Positions 51,269-60,662 are shown, counted from the first letter of the stretch. The stretch is 64,000 nt of DNA from Oscillospiraceae bacterium (GCA_910575695.1 CAJTGJ010000014.1:1-64000); one strand, 5' to 3'. A program made the numbers and translations. The notes: generated by a model from the letters alone, not told the origin.

Positions 51269-52675
51269 ATGGCTATCACAAAAATCCTGGCCCGGAAGGG
51301 CCGACTGGACGTGGGCATCAACTACGTCCTCAACGGGGACAAGACCCAGGAGCGCGTCCTCACCGCCCACCTCAACTGCGACCCAGGCCGGGAGTGCCGC
51401 CAGATGCTGGATACCAAGCGGGCCTATGGCAAGGAAGATGGTGTGCAGTATTACCACATCATCCAGTCCTTCAAGCCGGGGGAGATCACCCCGGAACTGG
51501 CGCTGGAGATCGCCACAGAGTTTGCAAAAGAGCATCTGCCGGGATACGAGACGGTGATTGGGGTCCATGTGGACAAGGAGCATATCCACGCCCACCTGGT
51601 CTTCAACTCTGTGAACGCGGACACCGGCGAGAAGTACCACAGCAACACCCAGAGCTACTACCAGCAGATCCGGGCCACCTCGGACCGGCTGTGCCGGGAG
51701 CATGGACTATCGGTCATCATGGAGGGCCGTTCTGGCAAGGCGGTCAGCTACATCGAGTGGCTCCGCCAGTCCAAGGGCCAGCCCACCTTCCGCTCCATGC
51801 TGGAGGCGGACCTGCGGACGGCCATTGAGGACGCCAACGACCTGGGGCACTTCTTCATGCTCATGGAACACAAGGGCTGGAAAATCAGCCACGGCAACCG
51901 CCTGGGCTTCCGCCTGCGTGGCCAGGATCGGTTCATGTACCCCGGACGGAAAAATGCGCTGTTTACCGAGGAGGGCATCCGGGCCGCCATCCAGAGCGGC
52001 CTGGAGGACATCGAGGCCGGACGCAGGCCCGCCGTCATTTACCGGCCAGCCTACAAGCCCTACAAAAAATATCCGAAATATACCGGAATTATGGCGCTGT
52101 ACGTCCACTACCTCTACGTCCTGGGCAAGATCGGGCAGCGGCGGTATCCGCCCCGGATGACGCCCCAGCTCCGCCAGGAGGTGATGAAAGCCGACCGGTA
52201 CCGGGAGCAATTCGACTTCCACCGGGAGAACGGCATCGTCACCCAGGGGGACGCGGCGGCGCTCCAGACCCGCACAGAGGAAACGCTGGCCGATCTGATG
52301 AAGCAGCGGACCATCCTCAACGTGCGGAAGAAGAAGCGCCGGAAGCTGTATGCCGCCCTGGCGGATGTGGAGGCCCTGGCCCAGGCCAAGCAGCTCTATG
52401 AGGACGGCCTGTCCGGGATGGAGGCGGAGTACGCCCGGTACATGGATGCGGTGGCTGTGCTGGAACAGTGCGGCATCCCCAAAGAACGGCTCTCAAACGA
52501 AAAGGCGGAAATTTACGAGCAGCTTGCGCAGATCAACCGGCAGATCCGGGCGGAGCGGAAGAAGCTGGCCCTTTGTCGTGATATTTTAGACAGGCTGCCC
52601 CAGATGGAACATGACATCAATAAAATCGAAGAACACACCAAGGAGGTGGAACGAGATGAACGTAGGAGGCGGTGA
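51269..52675 (+). CDS. MobP-type relaxase of the conjugative element
   Basis: A 468-residue relaxase. Motif III is HVDKEHIHAHLVFNSVNADT (about 110-129) with the histidine triad. YYHIIQSFKPGEITPELALE (62-81) is typical, and Tyr19 in VGINYVLNGDKT is the probable nicking residue. The C-terminal half contains a long coiled coil (about 355-465). It nicks oriT, remains bound to the 5' end and is handed to VirD4. It overlaps PcfB by 20 nt. Confidence 0.9.
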   Translation: MAITKILARKGRLDVGINYVLNGDKTQERVLTAHLNCDPGRECRQMLDTKRAYGKEDGVQYYHIIQSFKPGEITPELALEIATEFAKEHLPGYETVIGVHVDKEHIHAHLVFNSVNADTGEKYHSNTQSYYQQIRATSDRLCREHGLSVIMEGRSGKAVSYIEWLRQSKGQPTFRSMLEADLRTAIEDANDLGHFFMLMEHKGWKISHGNRLGFRLRGQDRFMYPGRKNALFTEEGIRAAIQSGLEDIEAGRRPAVIYRPAYKPYKKYPKYTGIMALYVHYLYVLGKIGQRRYPPRMTPQLRQEVMKADRYREQFDFHRENGIVTQGDAAALQTRTEETLADLMKQRTILNVRKKKRRKLYAALADVEALAQAKQLYEDGLSGMEAEYARYMDAVAVLEQCGIPKERLSNEKAEIYEQLAQINRQIRAERKKLALCRDILDRLPQMEHDINKIEEHTKEVERDERRRR

Positions 52676-53510
52676 AGCCGCTGATCAGATGGTGCGCATG
52701 ATGCTCTCCGGTACGGAGGTGATGGTGCGGCTGTCCGGCTCGGCCCTGAAGAATATGCTGGCCCTGACCATGGCGCTGGCCAGTAACCGCAAAGTCCTCT
52801 CCGGCAAGGTCAACATGGGCAAGATGCTGCGGGAGACGCGGGATCTGCGCCGGTTCCCCATGACGCCGGAGCAATACAAGCAGTTTAAAAAGCTGGCAAA
52901 AAAACACAAGCTGCTGTTTTCGGTCATCAAGGACAAGGATGACAAGGGCAAGCTGATCGATGTGATCCTGCCGGTGACAGAGCTGGAACGGGCCAACGCC
53001 ATTTTTGAGCGCATCCTCTACACCCTGCCCCCGGAGCCGGAGCGCAAGCCCGCGAAGCCACTGCAGCAGGGACATGAGGTGTTCCAGCCAGAACGCCAAG
53101 TCCAGGAACGGCAGGCCCCGGAGCAGGTGCAGGTCAGGAGGCGGGAGCCACAGTCCCAAGATCAGCAGAAACAGAAGAAGCCGGTTTTGAGGCCCCAGGA
53201 GGCCCCTGTAAGGCCGGAACAGCCCCAGCGGGAGGTGTCCCAGCGGTCGGCAGAGCAGGGCCGCCAAGCGGCCCCTGTGACCCAGCGTCAGGAGAACAAG
53301 GGAAAAAACGGTTCTCGGTCGGAACGAGACTCGCCCGTTATAAAAATCAGCTCCTCTATACTCAAAGAGAGCGGCGCTTCGAGGGGGACGAGTGAGCGGC
53401 CCTCCATTGAGGCGAGGCTCCAGGGGTATCGGGCGCAGGTGAGGAAACCGTCCGCTCCGGCCAGAGAAAAAGCAAAATCTGTTGCAAAAAGCAGGCCAAA
53501 AACGAGATAA
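52656..53510 (+). CDS. pcfB: PcfB family (DUF3801) conjugation protein
   Basis: 284 residues. The PcfB domain covers about 1-130: ADQMVRMMLSGTEVMVRLSG, LPVTELERANAIFERIL and FPMTPEQYKQFKKLAKKHKL. The rest is a low-complexity Gln/Pro/Arg-rich tail. PcfB is a relaxosome accessory factor that links the relaxase to the VirD4 coupling protein in Gram-positive systems, matching its place between the two genes. Confidence 0.85.
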   Translation: MNVGGGEAADQMVRMMLSGTEVMVRLSGSALKNMLALTMALASNRKVLSGKVNMGKMLRETRDLRRFPMTPEQYKQFKKLAKKHKLLFSVIKDKDDKGKLIDVILPVTELERANAIFERILYTLPPEPERKPAKPLQQGHEVFQPERQVQERQAPEQVQVRRREPQSQDQQKQKKPVLRPQEAPVRPEQPQREVSQRSAEQGRQAAPVTQRQENKGKNGSRSERDSPVIKISSSILKESGASRGTSERPSIEARLQGYRAQVRKPSAPAREKAKSVAKSRPKTR

Positions 53511-53609
53511 ATAAAGATACTCCTCTGCGGTCACAGCACAAGAGGGATCAAAGTCCCAATAAAAACGTGCGTTAGGATCACAGGGAAGTACCGCAACCAT
53601 CGTAGCACA

Positions 53610-53659
53610 GGCCCGGAGAATCTGTCAAGATGCAGATCCTTCGGGCCGCTATATTTTTT
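53610..53659 (+). terminator. Attenuator-like hairpin before virD4
   Basis: GGCCCGGAGAATCTG (53610-53624) pairs with CAGATCCTTCGGGCC (53633-53647), 13 of 15 positions, and TTTTTT follows 7 bases later. It ends one base before the virD4 ribosome site, in a 164-bp gap without a gene, so it may limit read-through into the transfer genes. Confidence 0.5.
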
Positions 53660-53677
53660 GGAGGTGAGGACGATCTG
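53660..53677 (+). promoter_or_regulatory. Full-length Shine-Dalgarno before the CTG start of virD4
   Basis: GGAGGTGA (53660-53667), 7 nt, then CTG (53675-53677). The ATG at 53630 lies upstream within the attenuator and has no ribosome site. Confidence 0.6.
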
Positions 53678-55471
53678 AATCAACCATCCCGGACAGGCAA
53701 ACTCGCCATTTACCTGTTCCTCTATATCCCCGTGGTCTGGGCGGCGATGCTGCTGGCCCAATCCCTGGACGGCGGCCTGCCCGACATCATCGCCAACCTG
53801 ACAGCGGCAATGGAACACCCCTTCCACATCCACTGGACGGATCGAAGCCTTGTGACCATCCTGGCCTGCACCGGGGCGTACATCATGGGGATATGCCTCT
53901 ACGCCGACCAGCAGGGCCGAACCCGTGACGGCGAGGAACACGGCTCCGCCGCCTGGGCCTCCCCACGGCAGGTCAACGCTATGTTCGCTCAGAAACAGAA
54001 CAAGCTGCTGACCAAAAATGTCCGCCTGGGGCTGGACACCCACAAGCACCGCCGCTCCCTGAACGTGCTGGTCATCGGCGGCTCCGGTGCGGGCAAGTCG
54101 AGAACCTATGTGAAGCCGAATATCCTCGAAGCCAACACCAACTATGTGATCACGGACCCCAAGTCGGAAGTCCTGCTGGCCACGGGCGGCTACCTCAAGA
54201 ACCAGGGCTATGACATCCGGGTGCTGAACCTCGTCAACCTGGAGCAGTCGGACGGCTATAATCCCTTCCGCTACATCCGGGACGAAAAGGACGCTCTCCG
54301 GCTGGTAAACAACCTGATTCAAGCGACTACGCCTAAAAACAGTCACAATTCCGACCCGTTTTGGGAGAAATCAGAGACAGCTCTGCTCCAGGCCATCATC
54401 CTCATGCTGTGGCAGGAGGCTCCGGAATACGAACAGAACTTCTCCATGGTGATGCGGGTGCTGGAGTACGCCGAGGTCAAGGAGGAGGACGAGGAGTACG
54501 TCTCGCCCCTGGATCTGCTCTTCCAGGCCATTGAGCGGGAGAAGCCGGACAGTGTGGCGGTGAGGCAGTACAAAGTCTTCAAAATGGCTGCCGGCAAGAC
54601 CTCAAAGTCCATACTCGTGTCCACCGCCGTCCGGCTGGCCCCCTTCAACCTGCCCCAGATCAAGGCCATAACAGACCGGGATGATATGGACCTCTACACC
54701 CTGGGGGAGCAGAAGTGCGCGCTCTACGCCGTCATACCCGACAACGACCAGAGCTTTAACTTTTTAGTGAGCCTGCTCTACGCCCAGGCGTTCCAGGCCC
54801 TCTACTACAGCGCGGACCAGATCCACCACGGAACCTTGCCCTGCCACGTCCACTTTATATTGGATGAGTTCGCCGCCATGCCCCTCCCAGGCTTCACCCG
54901 TGAGCTGGCCACCATGCGCTCCCGCAACATTTCGGCAAGCACCATTATTCAGAATATGGCACAGATCAAGGAACTTTATAAGGATAGTTGGGAGACAATT
55001 CCGGGCAATAGTGACACAATTCTGTACCTGGGCGGCAATGAAGCGTCCACCCACAAGTACATCTCCGATGCCCTTGGGAAAGCCACAATCGATACGAAAA
55101 CCCACGGTCAAACCAAGGGCAAATCCGGCTCGTACTCGACTAATTTTCAAATGAGCGGCCGCGAATTGTTGACCCCGGATGAGGTGCGGGGGCTGGACAA
55201 CCGCTACGCCATCCTGTTCATCCGGGGTGCCAAGCCGGTGATGGATTTGAAGTACGAGCTGACCGATCACCCTGCCATCCGTTACACCGTTGACGGCGGT
55301 GGGCCGCCTTACATCCACCATCAGGAAAAGCCTGAGCTGAAGTTCCAGGGGGAACCGCTGTTCGCCCCGGAAACCGAACCATCTGATGAAGAAAAGGAGA
55401 CTGCAACCTATGAAGATCATGAAGAAATCCCAGAAGCCCCTGAACACCCTGGAGCGCCAGAAGAAGATTGA
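53675..55471 (+). CDS. virD4: VirD4/TraG-type coupling protein
   Basis: 598 residues from CTG 53675. Two N-terminal membrane segments (about 11-29 and 58-75) precede the ATPase. Walker A is GGSGAGKS (135-142), Walker B is HFILDEFAAMP (about 397-407), and the TraG signature NLVNLEQSDGYNPF follows Walker A. It brings the relaxase-DNA complex to the secretion channel. The expected N-terminus is MNQPSRTGK; here the initiator is CTG. The last 62 bases overlap the Maff2 gene. Confidence 0.92.
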   Translation: MNQPSRTGKLAIYLFLYIPVVWAAMLLAQSLDGGLPDIIANLTAAMEHPFHIHWTDRSLVTILACTGAYIMGICLYADQQGRTRDGEEHGSAAWASPRQVNAMFAQKQNKLLTKNVRLGLDTHKHRRSLNVLVIGGSGAGKSRTYVKPNILEANTNYVITDPKSEVLLATGGYLKNQGYDIRVLNLVNLEQSDGYNPFRYIRDEKDALRLVNNLIQATTPKNSHNSDPFWEKSETALLQAIILMLWQEAPEYEQNFSMVMRVLEYAEVKEEDEEYVSPLDLLFQAIEREKPDSVAVRQYKVFKMAAGKTSKSILVSTAVRLAPFNLPQIKAITDRDDMDLYTLGEQKCALYAVIPDNDQSFNFLVSLLYAQAFQALYYSADQIHHGTLPCHVHFILDEFAAMPLPGFTRELATMRSRNISASTIIQNMAQIKELYKDSWETIPGNSDTILYLGGNEASTHKYISDALGKATIDTKTHGQTKGKSGSYSTNFQMSGRELLTPDEVRGLDNRYAILFIRGAKPVMDLKYELTDHPAIRYTVDGGGPPYIHHQEKPELKFQGEPLFAPETEPSDEEKETATYEDHEEIPEAPEHPGAPEED

Positions 55472-55769
55472 GCGCCGCGCCAAGCGGGCCTACGCTCTCT
55501 TCGCCTGTCTGGTGCTGTCCATGGCCGTCATGATCGTCCCCGCCTTCGCTGCGGACGATCCCCTCCAGATCGTGGAGAACCTGAGTGAGTTCATCTTTTC
55601 CCTGATCCGGGCCATCGGCCTGATCCTGCTGGGCTTCGGCATCCTCCAGCTGGGCCTGTCCCTCAAGAGCCACGACCCCTCCCAGCGGGCCAACGGTATG
55701 CTGACCATCGCCGGCGGCATCGTCATTACTTTTACGAAGGAGATCCTCACCCTTATCACGGGCGGATGA
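55410..55769 (+). CDS. Maff2/VirB2-like small membrane protein
   Basis: A 119-residue protein from ATG 55410 with GGAGACTGCAACCT upstream. A leader segment AYALFACLVLSMAVMIVPAF ends near AFA-AD, and two more hydrophobic helices follow (FSLIRAIGLILLGFGILQLG, MLTIAGGIVITFTKEILTLI). This is the Maff2 family, always between virD4 and virB6 in these elements, and is the probable pilin-like channel component. The start lies inside the end of virD4. Confidence 0.85.
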   Translation: MKIMKKSQKPLNTLERQKKIERRAKRAYALFACLVLSMAVMIVPAFAADDPLQIVENLSEFIFSLIRAIGLILLGFGILQLGLSLKSHDPSQRANGMLTIAGGIVITFTKEILTLITGG

Positions 55770-55816
55770 GGAAAATAGCAGCAGGAGGGCGCATCCGCGC
55801 CCTCCGCCTTTTATTG

Positions 55817-55833
55817 GGAGGTGATTGACCATA
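55817..55833 (+). promoter_or_regulatory. Full-length Shine-Dalgarno before a possible ATA start
   Basis: GGAGGTGA (55817-55824), 6 nt, then ATA (55831-55833). An in-frame TTG at 55825 directly abuts the SD, which is too close for normal initiation. Confidence 0.5.
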
Positions 55834-56694
55834 TTTGAACGATTGATCAGCGGCGACGCCGTGGAACAGCTCCGAACACTGGATGCGGAGAGTGTCCATA
55901 CCTGTGTTACTTCGCCGCCCTATTTTGGACTGCGGGACTATGGGATAAAGGGGCAGATCGGATTAGAGCCAACGCCCCAGGAGTATCTGGAACGGCTCGT
56001 CCCGGTGTTTCGGGAGGTGCGGCGGGTACTGCGGAAGGACGGGACCCTGTGGCTTGTCATAGGCGACAGCTACTGCCGGAAAAACTGTAGAAGCCTCAAA
56101 AACAAGGACTTGCTGGGCATTCCCTGGGCGCTGGCCATCGCCCTGCGGACGGACGGCTGGTATCTGCGGCAGGACATTATCTGGCACAAGCCCAACGCCA
56201 TGCCGGAGGGAGTCCGGGACCGCTGCACCAGAAGCCACGAATATATCTTCCTGTTGTCCAAATCAGAGCGATACTATTTTGACGCCGATGCCATCCGGGA
56301 ATCCTTCATCACACCCACCCGTTCGGGAGAACGCCGGAGTTATCCGTCAGGCTGTGCCTCCAGCTTTGATCTGGACGCCGGACACCTTCCGCAAAGGGGG
56401 AACTTTGCCGGACTTCCCCTCAACCCGCTGGGCCGGAACAAGCGGGACGTCTGGACAGTCCCCAGCAGCAGCTTCCAGGGGGCGCACTTCGCGGTGTTCC
56501 CGGAGAAGCTGGCGGAACCCTGCATCCTGGCGGGAAGCCCCCTTGGCGGCACGGTGCTGGACCCCTTCATGGGCAGCGGTACAACCGGCGCTGTGGCGAA
56601 ACGCCTGGGACGGAGTTTTATCGGGATCGACCTATCCCCGGACTACTGCGCCATGGCCGCGAAACGAATTTCGGACGTAAAGGAGGTAGTGTGA
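55831..56694 (+). CDS. Site-specific DNA methyltransferase inside the transfer operon
   Basis: About 287 residues. Motif IV is [12 protein letters not shown] (about 28-39), which suggests an N4-cytosine enzyme of the beta class. Motif [18 protein letters not shown], is near the C-terminus. It lies between the Maff2 and virB6 genes with no nuclease partner, a position seen in other elements of this type as I recall. It could mark the element's DNA before or after transfer. TTG 55825 or ATA 55831 is the start; spacing favours ATA. Confidence 0.85.
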   Translation: MFERLISGDAVEQLRTLDAESVHTCVTSPPYFGLRDYGIKGQIGLEPTPQEYLERLVPVFREVRRVLRKDGTLWLVIGDSYCRKNCRSLKNKDLLGIPWALAIALRTDGWYLRQDIIWHKPNAMPEGVRDRCTRSHEYIFLLSKSERYYFDADAIRESFITPTRSGERRSYPSGCASSFDLDAGHLPQRGNFAGLPLNPLGRNKRDVWTVPSSSFQGAHFAVFPEKLAEPCILAGSPLGGTVLDPFMGSGTTGAVAKRLGRSFIGIDLSPDYCAMAAKRISDVKEVV

Positions 56695-57540
56695 GTGGGA
56701 AGCGGAAACTGGATCGTGGACAACCTCAACTCCGCCCTGGGGATCTGGAACGGGAAGCTGGCAGAGATCTGGCAGCTCCTCAGTACCACCCCGGAGGAGT
56801 TCAAAGGCGGCGGAGTCTGGACGGTCATCCAAGGTATCAACGGCGCGCTCCAAGCCATCGGCTGCGCCCTGCTGGTGCTGTTCTTTGTGATGGGCATCGT
56901 CAAAACCTGCTCGAGTTTTACGGAATTAAAGAAGCCGGAGATGGTATTCAAGTGCTTTATCCGTTTTGTGCTGGCCCAGGCGGCGGTGACCCACGGCATG
57001 GAGCTGATGACGGCGCTCTTCAAGGTGGCACAGGGGATGATCTCCACCATCATGACGGCCTCCGGGCTGTCGGCGCTCACCGATACCACCCTGCCCGCTG
57101 AGATGGTGACTATCATCGAGGACGTGGGCTTTTTGGAGAGCATCCCCCTCTGGGCCATTACCCTGCTGGGGTCGTTGTTTATTTGGGTGCTGTCCCTGAT
57201 CATGATTTTAACCGTCTATTCCCGGTTTTTCAAGCTCTATCTCGCCACTGCCATCGCCCCCATCCCCATGGCCAGTTTTGCGGGACAGCCCTCCAGCAGT
57301 ATTGGCGTGGCCTTTCTCAAGAGCTACGCCGCCATCTGTCTGGAGGGCTGTATCATCGTGTTAGCCTGTGTGATCTTCTCGGCCTTTGCCTCCACACCGC
57401 CCGCCATCGCGGACGATACCCTGGCGGCGGCCACCATCGTGTGGAACTATGTGGGGGAACTGATCTTCAATATGCTTGTCTTGGTGGGCTGCATCAAAAT
57501 GAGCGATAGGCTGATCCGAGAGCTGATGGGGCTGGGATAA
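56695..57540 (+). CDS. VirB6/TrbL-like channel protein
   Basis: A 281-residue polytopic membrane protein from GTG 56695 with AAAGGAGG upstream. Hydrophobic helices include AIGCALLVLFFVMGIVKTCS, LWAITLLGSLFIWVLSLIMI, LCLEG-type region AICLEGCIIVLACVIFSAFA and GELIFNMLVLVGCIK. It forms the inner part of the secretion channel with VirB4 and PrgI. It follows the methyltransferase stop with no gap. Confidence 0.85.
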   Translation: MGSGNWIVDNLNSALGIWNGKLAEIWQLLSTTPEEFKGGGVWTVIQGINGALQAIGCALLVLFFVMGIVKTCSSFTELKKPEMVFKCFIRFVLAQAAVTHGMELMTALFKVAQGMISTIMTASGLSALTDTTLPAEMVTIIEDVGFLESIPLWAITLLGSLFIWVLSLIMILTVYSRFFKLYLATAIAPIPMASFAGQPSSSIGVAFLKSYAAICLEGCIIVLACVIFSAFASTPPAIADDTLAAATIVWNYVGELIFNMLVLVGCIKMSDRLIRELMGLG

Positions 57541-57543
57541 CGC

Positions 57544-57879
57544 TTACCACAGGCCCTCGGTGTTGATGGCGTATTCGCCGGCGGCCCTGGCCTGCCGGAC
57601 GCGATAGGCCAGCAGCTCCGCCATGGCCCGCTCCTCCCGCCAGTCCTCCAGAACGCCCCAAAGGCGGCGGAGCAGCGTCACCACCCAGGACAGGGCGGCG
57701 AGGCCGACCAAAGCGAAAAAGATGCCGTCCGCCAGGGCCGTGTGGGCCTGATACCAGCCGTGGAACGCGGTGAGCATCAGGACTGCGTAGAGAATGGGGA
57801 TACCCAGCCGGAGCTTCAGGGCCAGACGGAACAGGATGGGCAGCAGAAACAGTCCTATACCTAAAATCATAAACATCAT
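57544..57879 (-). CDS. Small reverse-oriented membrane protein
   Basis: A 111-residue protein with three membrane helices in the first 75 residues (MMFMILGIGLFLLPILFRLA, IPILYAVLMLTAFHGWYQAH, GIFFALVGLAALSWVVTLLR) and a soluble helical end. It has GAGGAGG before the ATG and a good promoter. It is inserted against the virB6-prgI order, 3 bp from the virB6 stop. No known function; perhaps a surface or entry exclusion protein. Confidence 0.65.
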   Translation of the reverse strand: MMFMILGIGLFLLPILFRLALKLRLGIPILYAVLMLTAFHGWYQAHTALADGIFFALVGLAALSWVVTLLRRLWGVLEDWREERAMAELLAYRVRQARAAGEYAINTEGLW

Positions 57880-57909
57880 TGCCGCAACCTCCTCTGAGTA
57901 GTTTGTGGC

Positions 57910-57938
57910 ATCTTACCATAGGCAGGTGGGCCTTGCAA
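57910..57938 (-). promoter_or_regulatory. Promoter of the reverse membrane-protein gene
   Basis: Minus strand: -35 TTGCAA (57938-57933), 17-bp spacer, -10 TAAGAT (57915-57910) with a TG extension, about 31 bp upstream of the ATG. Confidence 0.65.
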
Positions 57939-57965
57939 CGGTCTGTCTGCCGATTCTTTCATTTC

Positions 57966-57982
57966 GGAGGTGATCACCCATA
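57966..57982 (+). promoter_or_regulatory. Full-length Shine-Dalgarno before the ATA start of prgI
   Basis: GGAGGTGA (57966-57973), 6 nt, then ATA (57980-57982). No ATG, GTG or TTG occurs in frame until GTG 58079, which would remove the N-terminal 33 residues. Confidence 0.6.
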
Positions 57983-58333
57983 GAAGTCCGCATCAACAAA
58001 GAAGTCCGGGACTATCAGGAAAGCCTGTTCTTCGGGCTGTCCCTGCGGCAGTTCCTGTTCGCCCTGCTGGCCGTCCTGGTGGCGGTCGGGCTGTACTTCG
58101 GCCTGCGCAACGTGGTGGGCAGCGGGGAGATCGGCTGGATCTGCGTCCTGGCCGCCTTCCCCTTCGCCCTCTGTGGCTTTTTCACTTACAACGGCATGAC
58201 CTTTGAGAAATTTCTCCTCGCCGTCATCCGCTCGGAGTTGCTGTACCCCAGAAAACTGGTGTTCCGGGCGGAAAATCTGTATGCCCAGGCGATGGAGCAT
58301 TCCACAGTAAAGGAGGCTTTACGGCTTGATTAA
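57980..58333 (+). CDS. prgI: PrgI family conjugation protein
   Basis: 117 residues from ATA: IEVRINKEVRDYQESLFFGL, then two membrane helices (FLFALLAVLVAVGLYFGLRN and IGWICVLAAFPFALCGFFTY) and the closing segment MTFEKFLLAVIRSELLYPRK. PrgI is a membrane partner of VirB4 in Gram-positive type IV systems. Only an ATA codon stands where the family's Met is expected. The last 8 bases overlap virB4. Confidence 0.85.
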   Translation: MEVRINKEVRDYQESLFFGLSLRQFLFALLAVLVAVGLYFGLRNVVGSGEIGWICVLAAFPFALCGFFTYNGMTFEKFLLAVIRSELLYPRKLVFRAENLYAQAMEHSTVKEALRLD

Positions 58334-60662
58334 AACCTTACAAAATACGCTGAAGCAGGATCGGGAGGGCTTTGTCCTTCCCAAGTCCGTGCAGGACGCC
58401 ATCCCCATCCGCCGCCTCTGGCCGGATGGGATTTTCCAATTCGGGAGCAAATTCTCCAAGACCATCCGCTTCTCGGATATCAACTATGCGATTGCTTCAA
58501 AAGAAGATAAAACGTCCATGTTCCTGGGCTATTCAGAATTGCTCAACGCCCTGGACACCGGCTCCACCACCAAGCTCACCATCAACAACAAGCGGCTCAA
58601 CCGCCAGGACTTCGAGCAGAAGATCCTCCTGCCCCGTCAGGACGATTACCTGGACGGCTACCGGGCGGAGTACAACGCCATGCTCATGGACAAAGTCACC
58701 GACAGCTCCAATAGTGTGGTGCAGGAGCGGTACATTACCCTCTCCGTCCACCGCAAGACCGTAGAGGAGGCACGCACCTTCTTCGACCGGGTGACGGCGG
58801 ATGTGACCACCCGTCTGAGCCACCTGGACGCCCACAGCGAGGAGCTGGATGCGGTGGAACGGCTCCGGGTGCTGCATGACTTCTACCGCACCGGCGAGGA
58901 AACGGAGTTCCATGTGGATCTCCGGGAGCTTATGCGGAAGGGCCACAGCTTCAAGGACACCATCTGCCCGGACAGCCTGGAATTTAAGAAGGACCACTTC
59001 ATCATGGGCAACAAGTATGGCCGGGTGCTGTTCCTCAAAGAGTACGCCAGCTACATCAAGGACAGCATGGTCTCCGAGCTGACGGCCCTGAACCGCACCA
59101 TGATGCTGTCCATTGACGTGATCCCCGTCCCTACGGACGAGGCCGTCCGGGAAATGCAGAACCGGCTACTCGGTGTCGAGACAAACGTCACCAACTGGCA
59201 GCGGCGGCAGAACAGCAACAACAATTTCTCCGCTGTTGTCCCCTACGATCTGGAACAGCAGCGGAAGGAAACCAGGGAGATGCTGGACGATCTCACCACC
59301 CGTGACCAGCGGATGATGTTCGCCGTGGTCACGTTGGTACATCTGGCGGACAGCAAAGAGGAACTGGACAGCGACACGGACGCCCTCCAGTCCGCCGCCC
59401 GGAAGCATCTGTGCCAGCTCTCCACCCTGAACTGGCAGCAGTCGGACGGGCTGGTGACGGCGCTCCCCCTGGGCCTGCGGCGGATCGACGCCCTGCGGAC
59501 GCTGACCACCGAGGCGCTGGCCGTCCTCATGCCCTTCAAGGCCCAGGAGGTGCGGGACCAGGGCGGGGTGTATTACGGGCAAAACGTCATCAGCAAGAAC
59601 CTCATCATCGCCAACCGGAAGGAACTGCTCAACGGCAACGGCTTCGTCCTCGGCGTGTCTGGCTCCGGCAAGTCCTTCACCGCCAAGCGGGAGATGGTCA
59701 ATCTGGCCCTCTCCACAGACGATGACATCATTGTCATAGATCCCGAGTCCGAGTACCGGCCCCTCATCGAAGGGCTGGGCGGCGAAGTGGTGAATATCTC
59801 CGCTACCTCCCCCAACCACATCAACGCCATGGACATGGAGCAGGGCTACGGGGACGGAGAAAATCCTGTCGTGCTGAAGTCCGAGTTCCTGCTGTCCCTG
59901 TGTGAGCAGCTCATGGGGGACCGGCTGCTGTCCGCCAAGGAGAAATCCATCATCGACCGCTGCACCGCCAGCGTCTACCACAGCTACATCAAGGGCGGCT
60001 ACCAGGGCAAAGCCCCTACCCTCCAGGACTTCCACGCCGAACTGCTCCGCCAGTCCGAGCCGGAGGCGCGGGACGTGGCCCTGGCGATAGAACTGTTCAC
60101 CGAGGGCAGCCTCAACACCTTCGCCAAGCCCACCAACGTGGACACGGACGCCAGAATCCTCTGCTACGACATCCGGGATCTGGGCAAGCAGCTCCTTCCC
60201 GTTGGTATGCTGGTAGTGCTGGACAGCGTGTTCAACCGGGTCATCCGCAACCGGGCACTGGGCCGGAACACCTGGGTCTATATCGATGAAATCTACCTTC
60301 TTTTCCAGCACGAATACAGCGCTAATTTCCTGTTTACCCTCTGGAAACGTGTCAGAAAGTACGGGGCCTGCTGTACCGGCCTCACTCAAAACGTGGACGA
60401 TCTGCTCCAGTCCCACACCGCCCGGACCATGCTGGCCAACAGCGAGTTCCTGGTCATGCTGAACCAGGCGGCCACAGACCGGGCGGAGCTGGCGCGGCTG
60501 CTGAACATCTCGGACAACCAGCTCTCCTACATCACCAACGTGGACTTCGGGCGCGGCCTCATCAAGTGCGGCAGCGCCATCGTGCCGTTTATGGACAATT
60601 TCCCCAAGAACCGGCTCTACCGCTTGATGACCACCAAGCTGAGTGAGACCAACGTTGCCTGA
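58326..60662 (+). CDS. virB4: VirB4/TraE-type conjugation ATPase
   Basis: 778 residues from TTG 58326 with AAAGGAGG upstream. Walker A is GVSGSGKS (about 443-450), Walker B is WVYIDEIYLLF (about 652-662), and GLTQNVDDLLQSHTARTMLA is a typical motif near the end. The N-terminal 400 residues are the channel-binding domain. VirB4 powers assembly and substrate transport together with VirD4. The gene is intact. Confidence 0.93.
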   Translation: MIKTLQNTLKQDREGFVLPKSVQDAIPIRRLWPDGIFQFGSKFSKTIRFSDINYAIASKEDKTSMFLGYSELLNALDTGSTTKLTINNKRLNRQDFEQKILLPRQDDYLDGYRAEYNAMLMDKVTDSSNSVVQERYITLSVHRKTVEEARTFFDRVTADVTTRLSHLDAHSEELDAVERLRVLHDFYRTGEETEFHVDLRELMRKGHSFKDTICPDSLEFKKDHFIMGNKYGRVLFLKEYASYIKDSMVSELTALNRTMMLSIDVIPVPTDEAVREMQNRLLGVETNVTNWQRRQNSNNNFSAVVPYDLEQQRKETREMLDDLTTRDQRMMFAVVTLVHLADSKEELDSDTDALQSAARKHLCQLSTLNWQQSDGLVTALPLGLRRIDALRTLTTEALAVLMPFKAQEVRDQGGVYYGQNVISKNLIIANRKELLNGNGFVLGVSGSGKSFTAKREMVNLALSTDDDIIVIDPESEYRPLIEGLGGEVVNISATSPNHINAMDMEQGYGDGENPVVLKSEFLLSLCEQLMGDRLLSAKEKSIIDRCTASVYHSYIKGGYQGKAPTLQDFHAELLRQSEPEARDVALAIELFTEGSLNTFAKPTNVDTDARILCYDIRDLGKQLLPVGMLVVLDSVFNRVIRNRALGRNTWVYIDEIYLLFQHEYSANFLFTLWKRVRKYGACCTGLTQNVDDLLQSHTARTMLANSEFLVMLNQAATDRAELARLLNISDNQLSYITNVDFGRGLIKCGSAIVPFMDNFPKNRLYRLMTTKLSETNVA

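Noticed and set aside
59166-60416. 416-codon minus-strand open frame opposite virB4
   Set aside because: The plus strand encodes intact Walker motifs here; the reverse frame reads as low-complexity residues with no start context.
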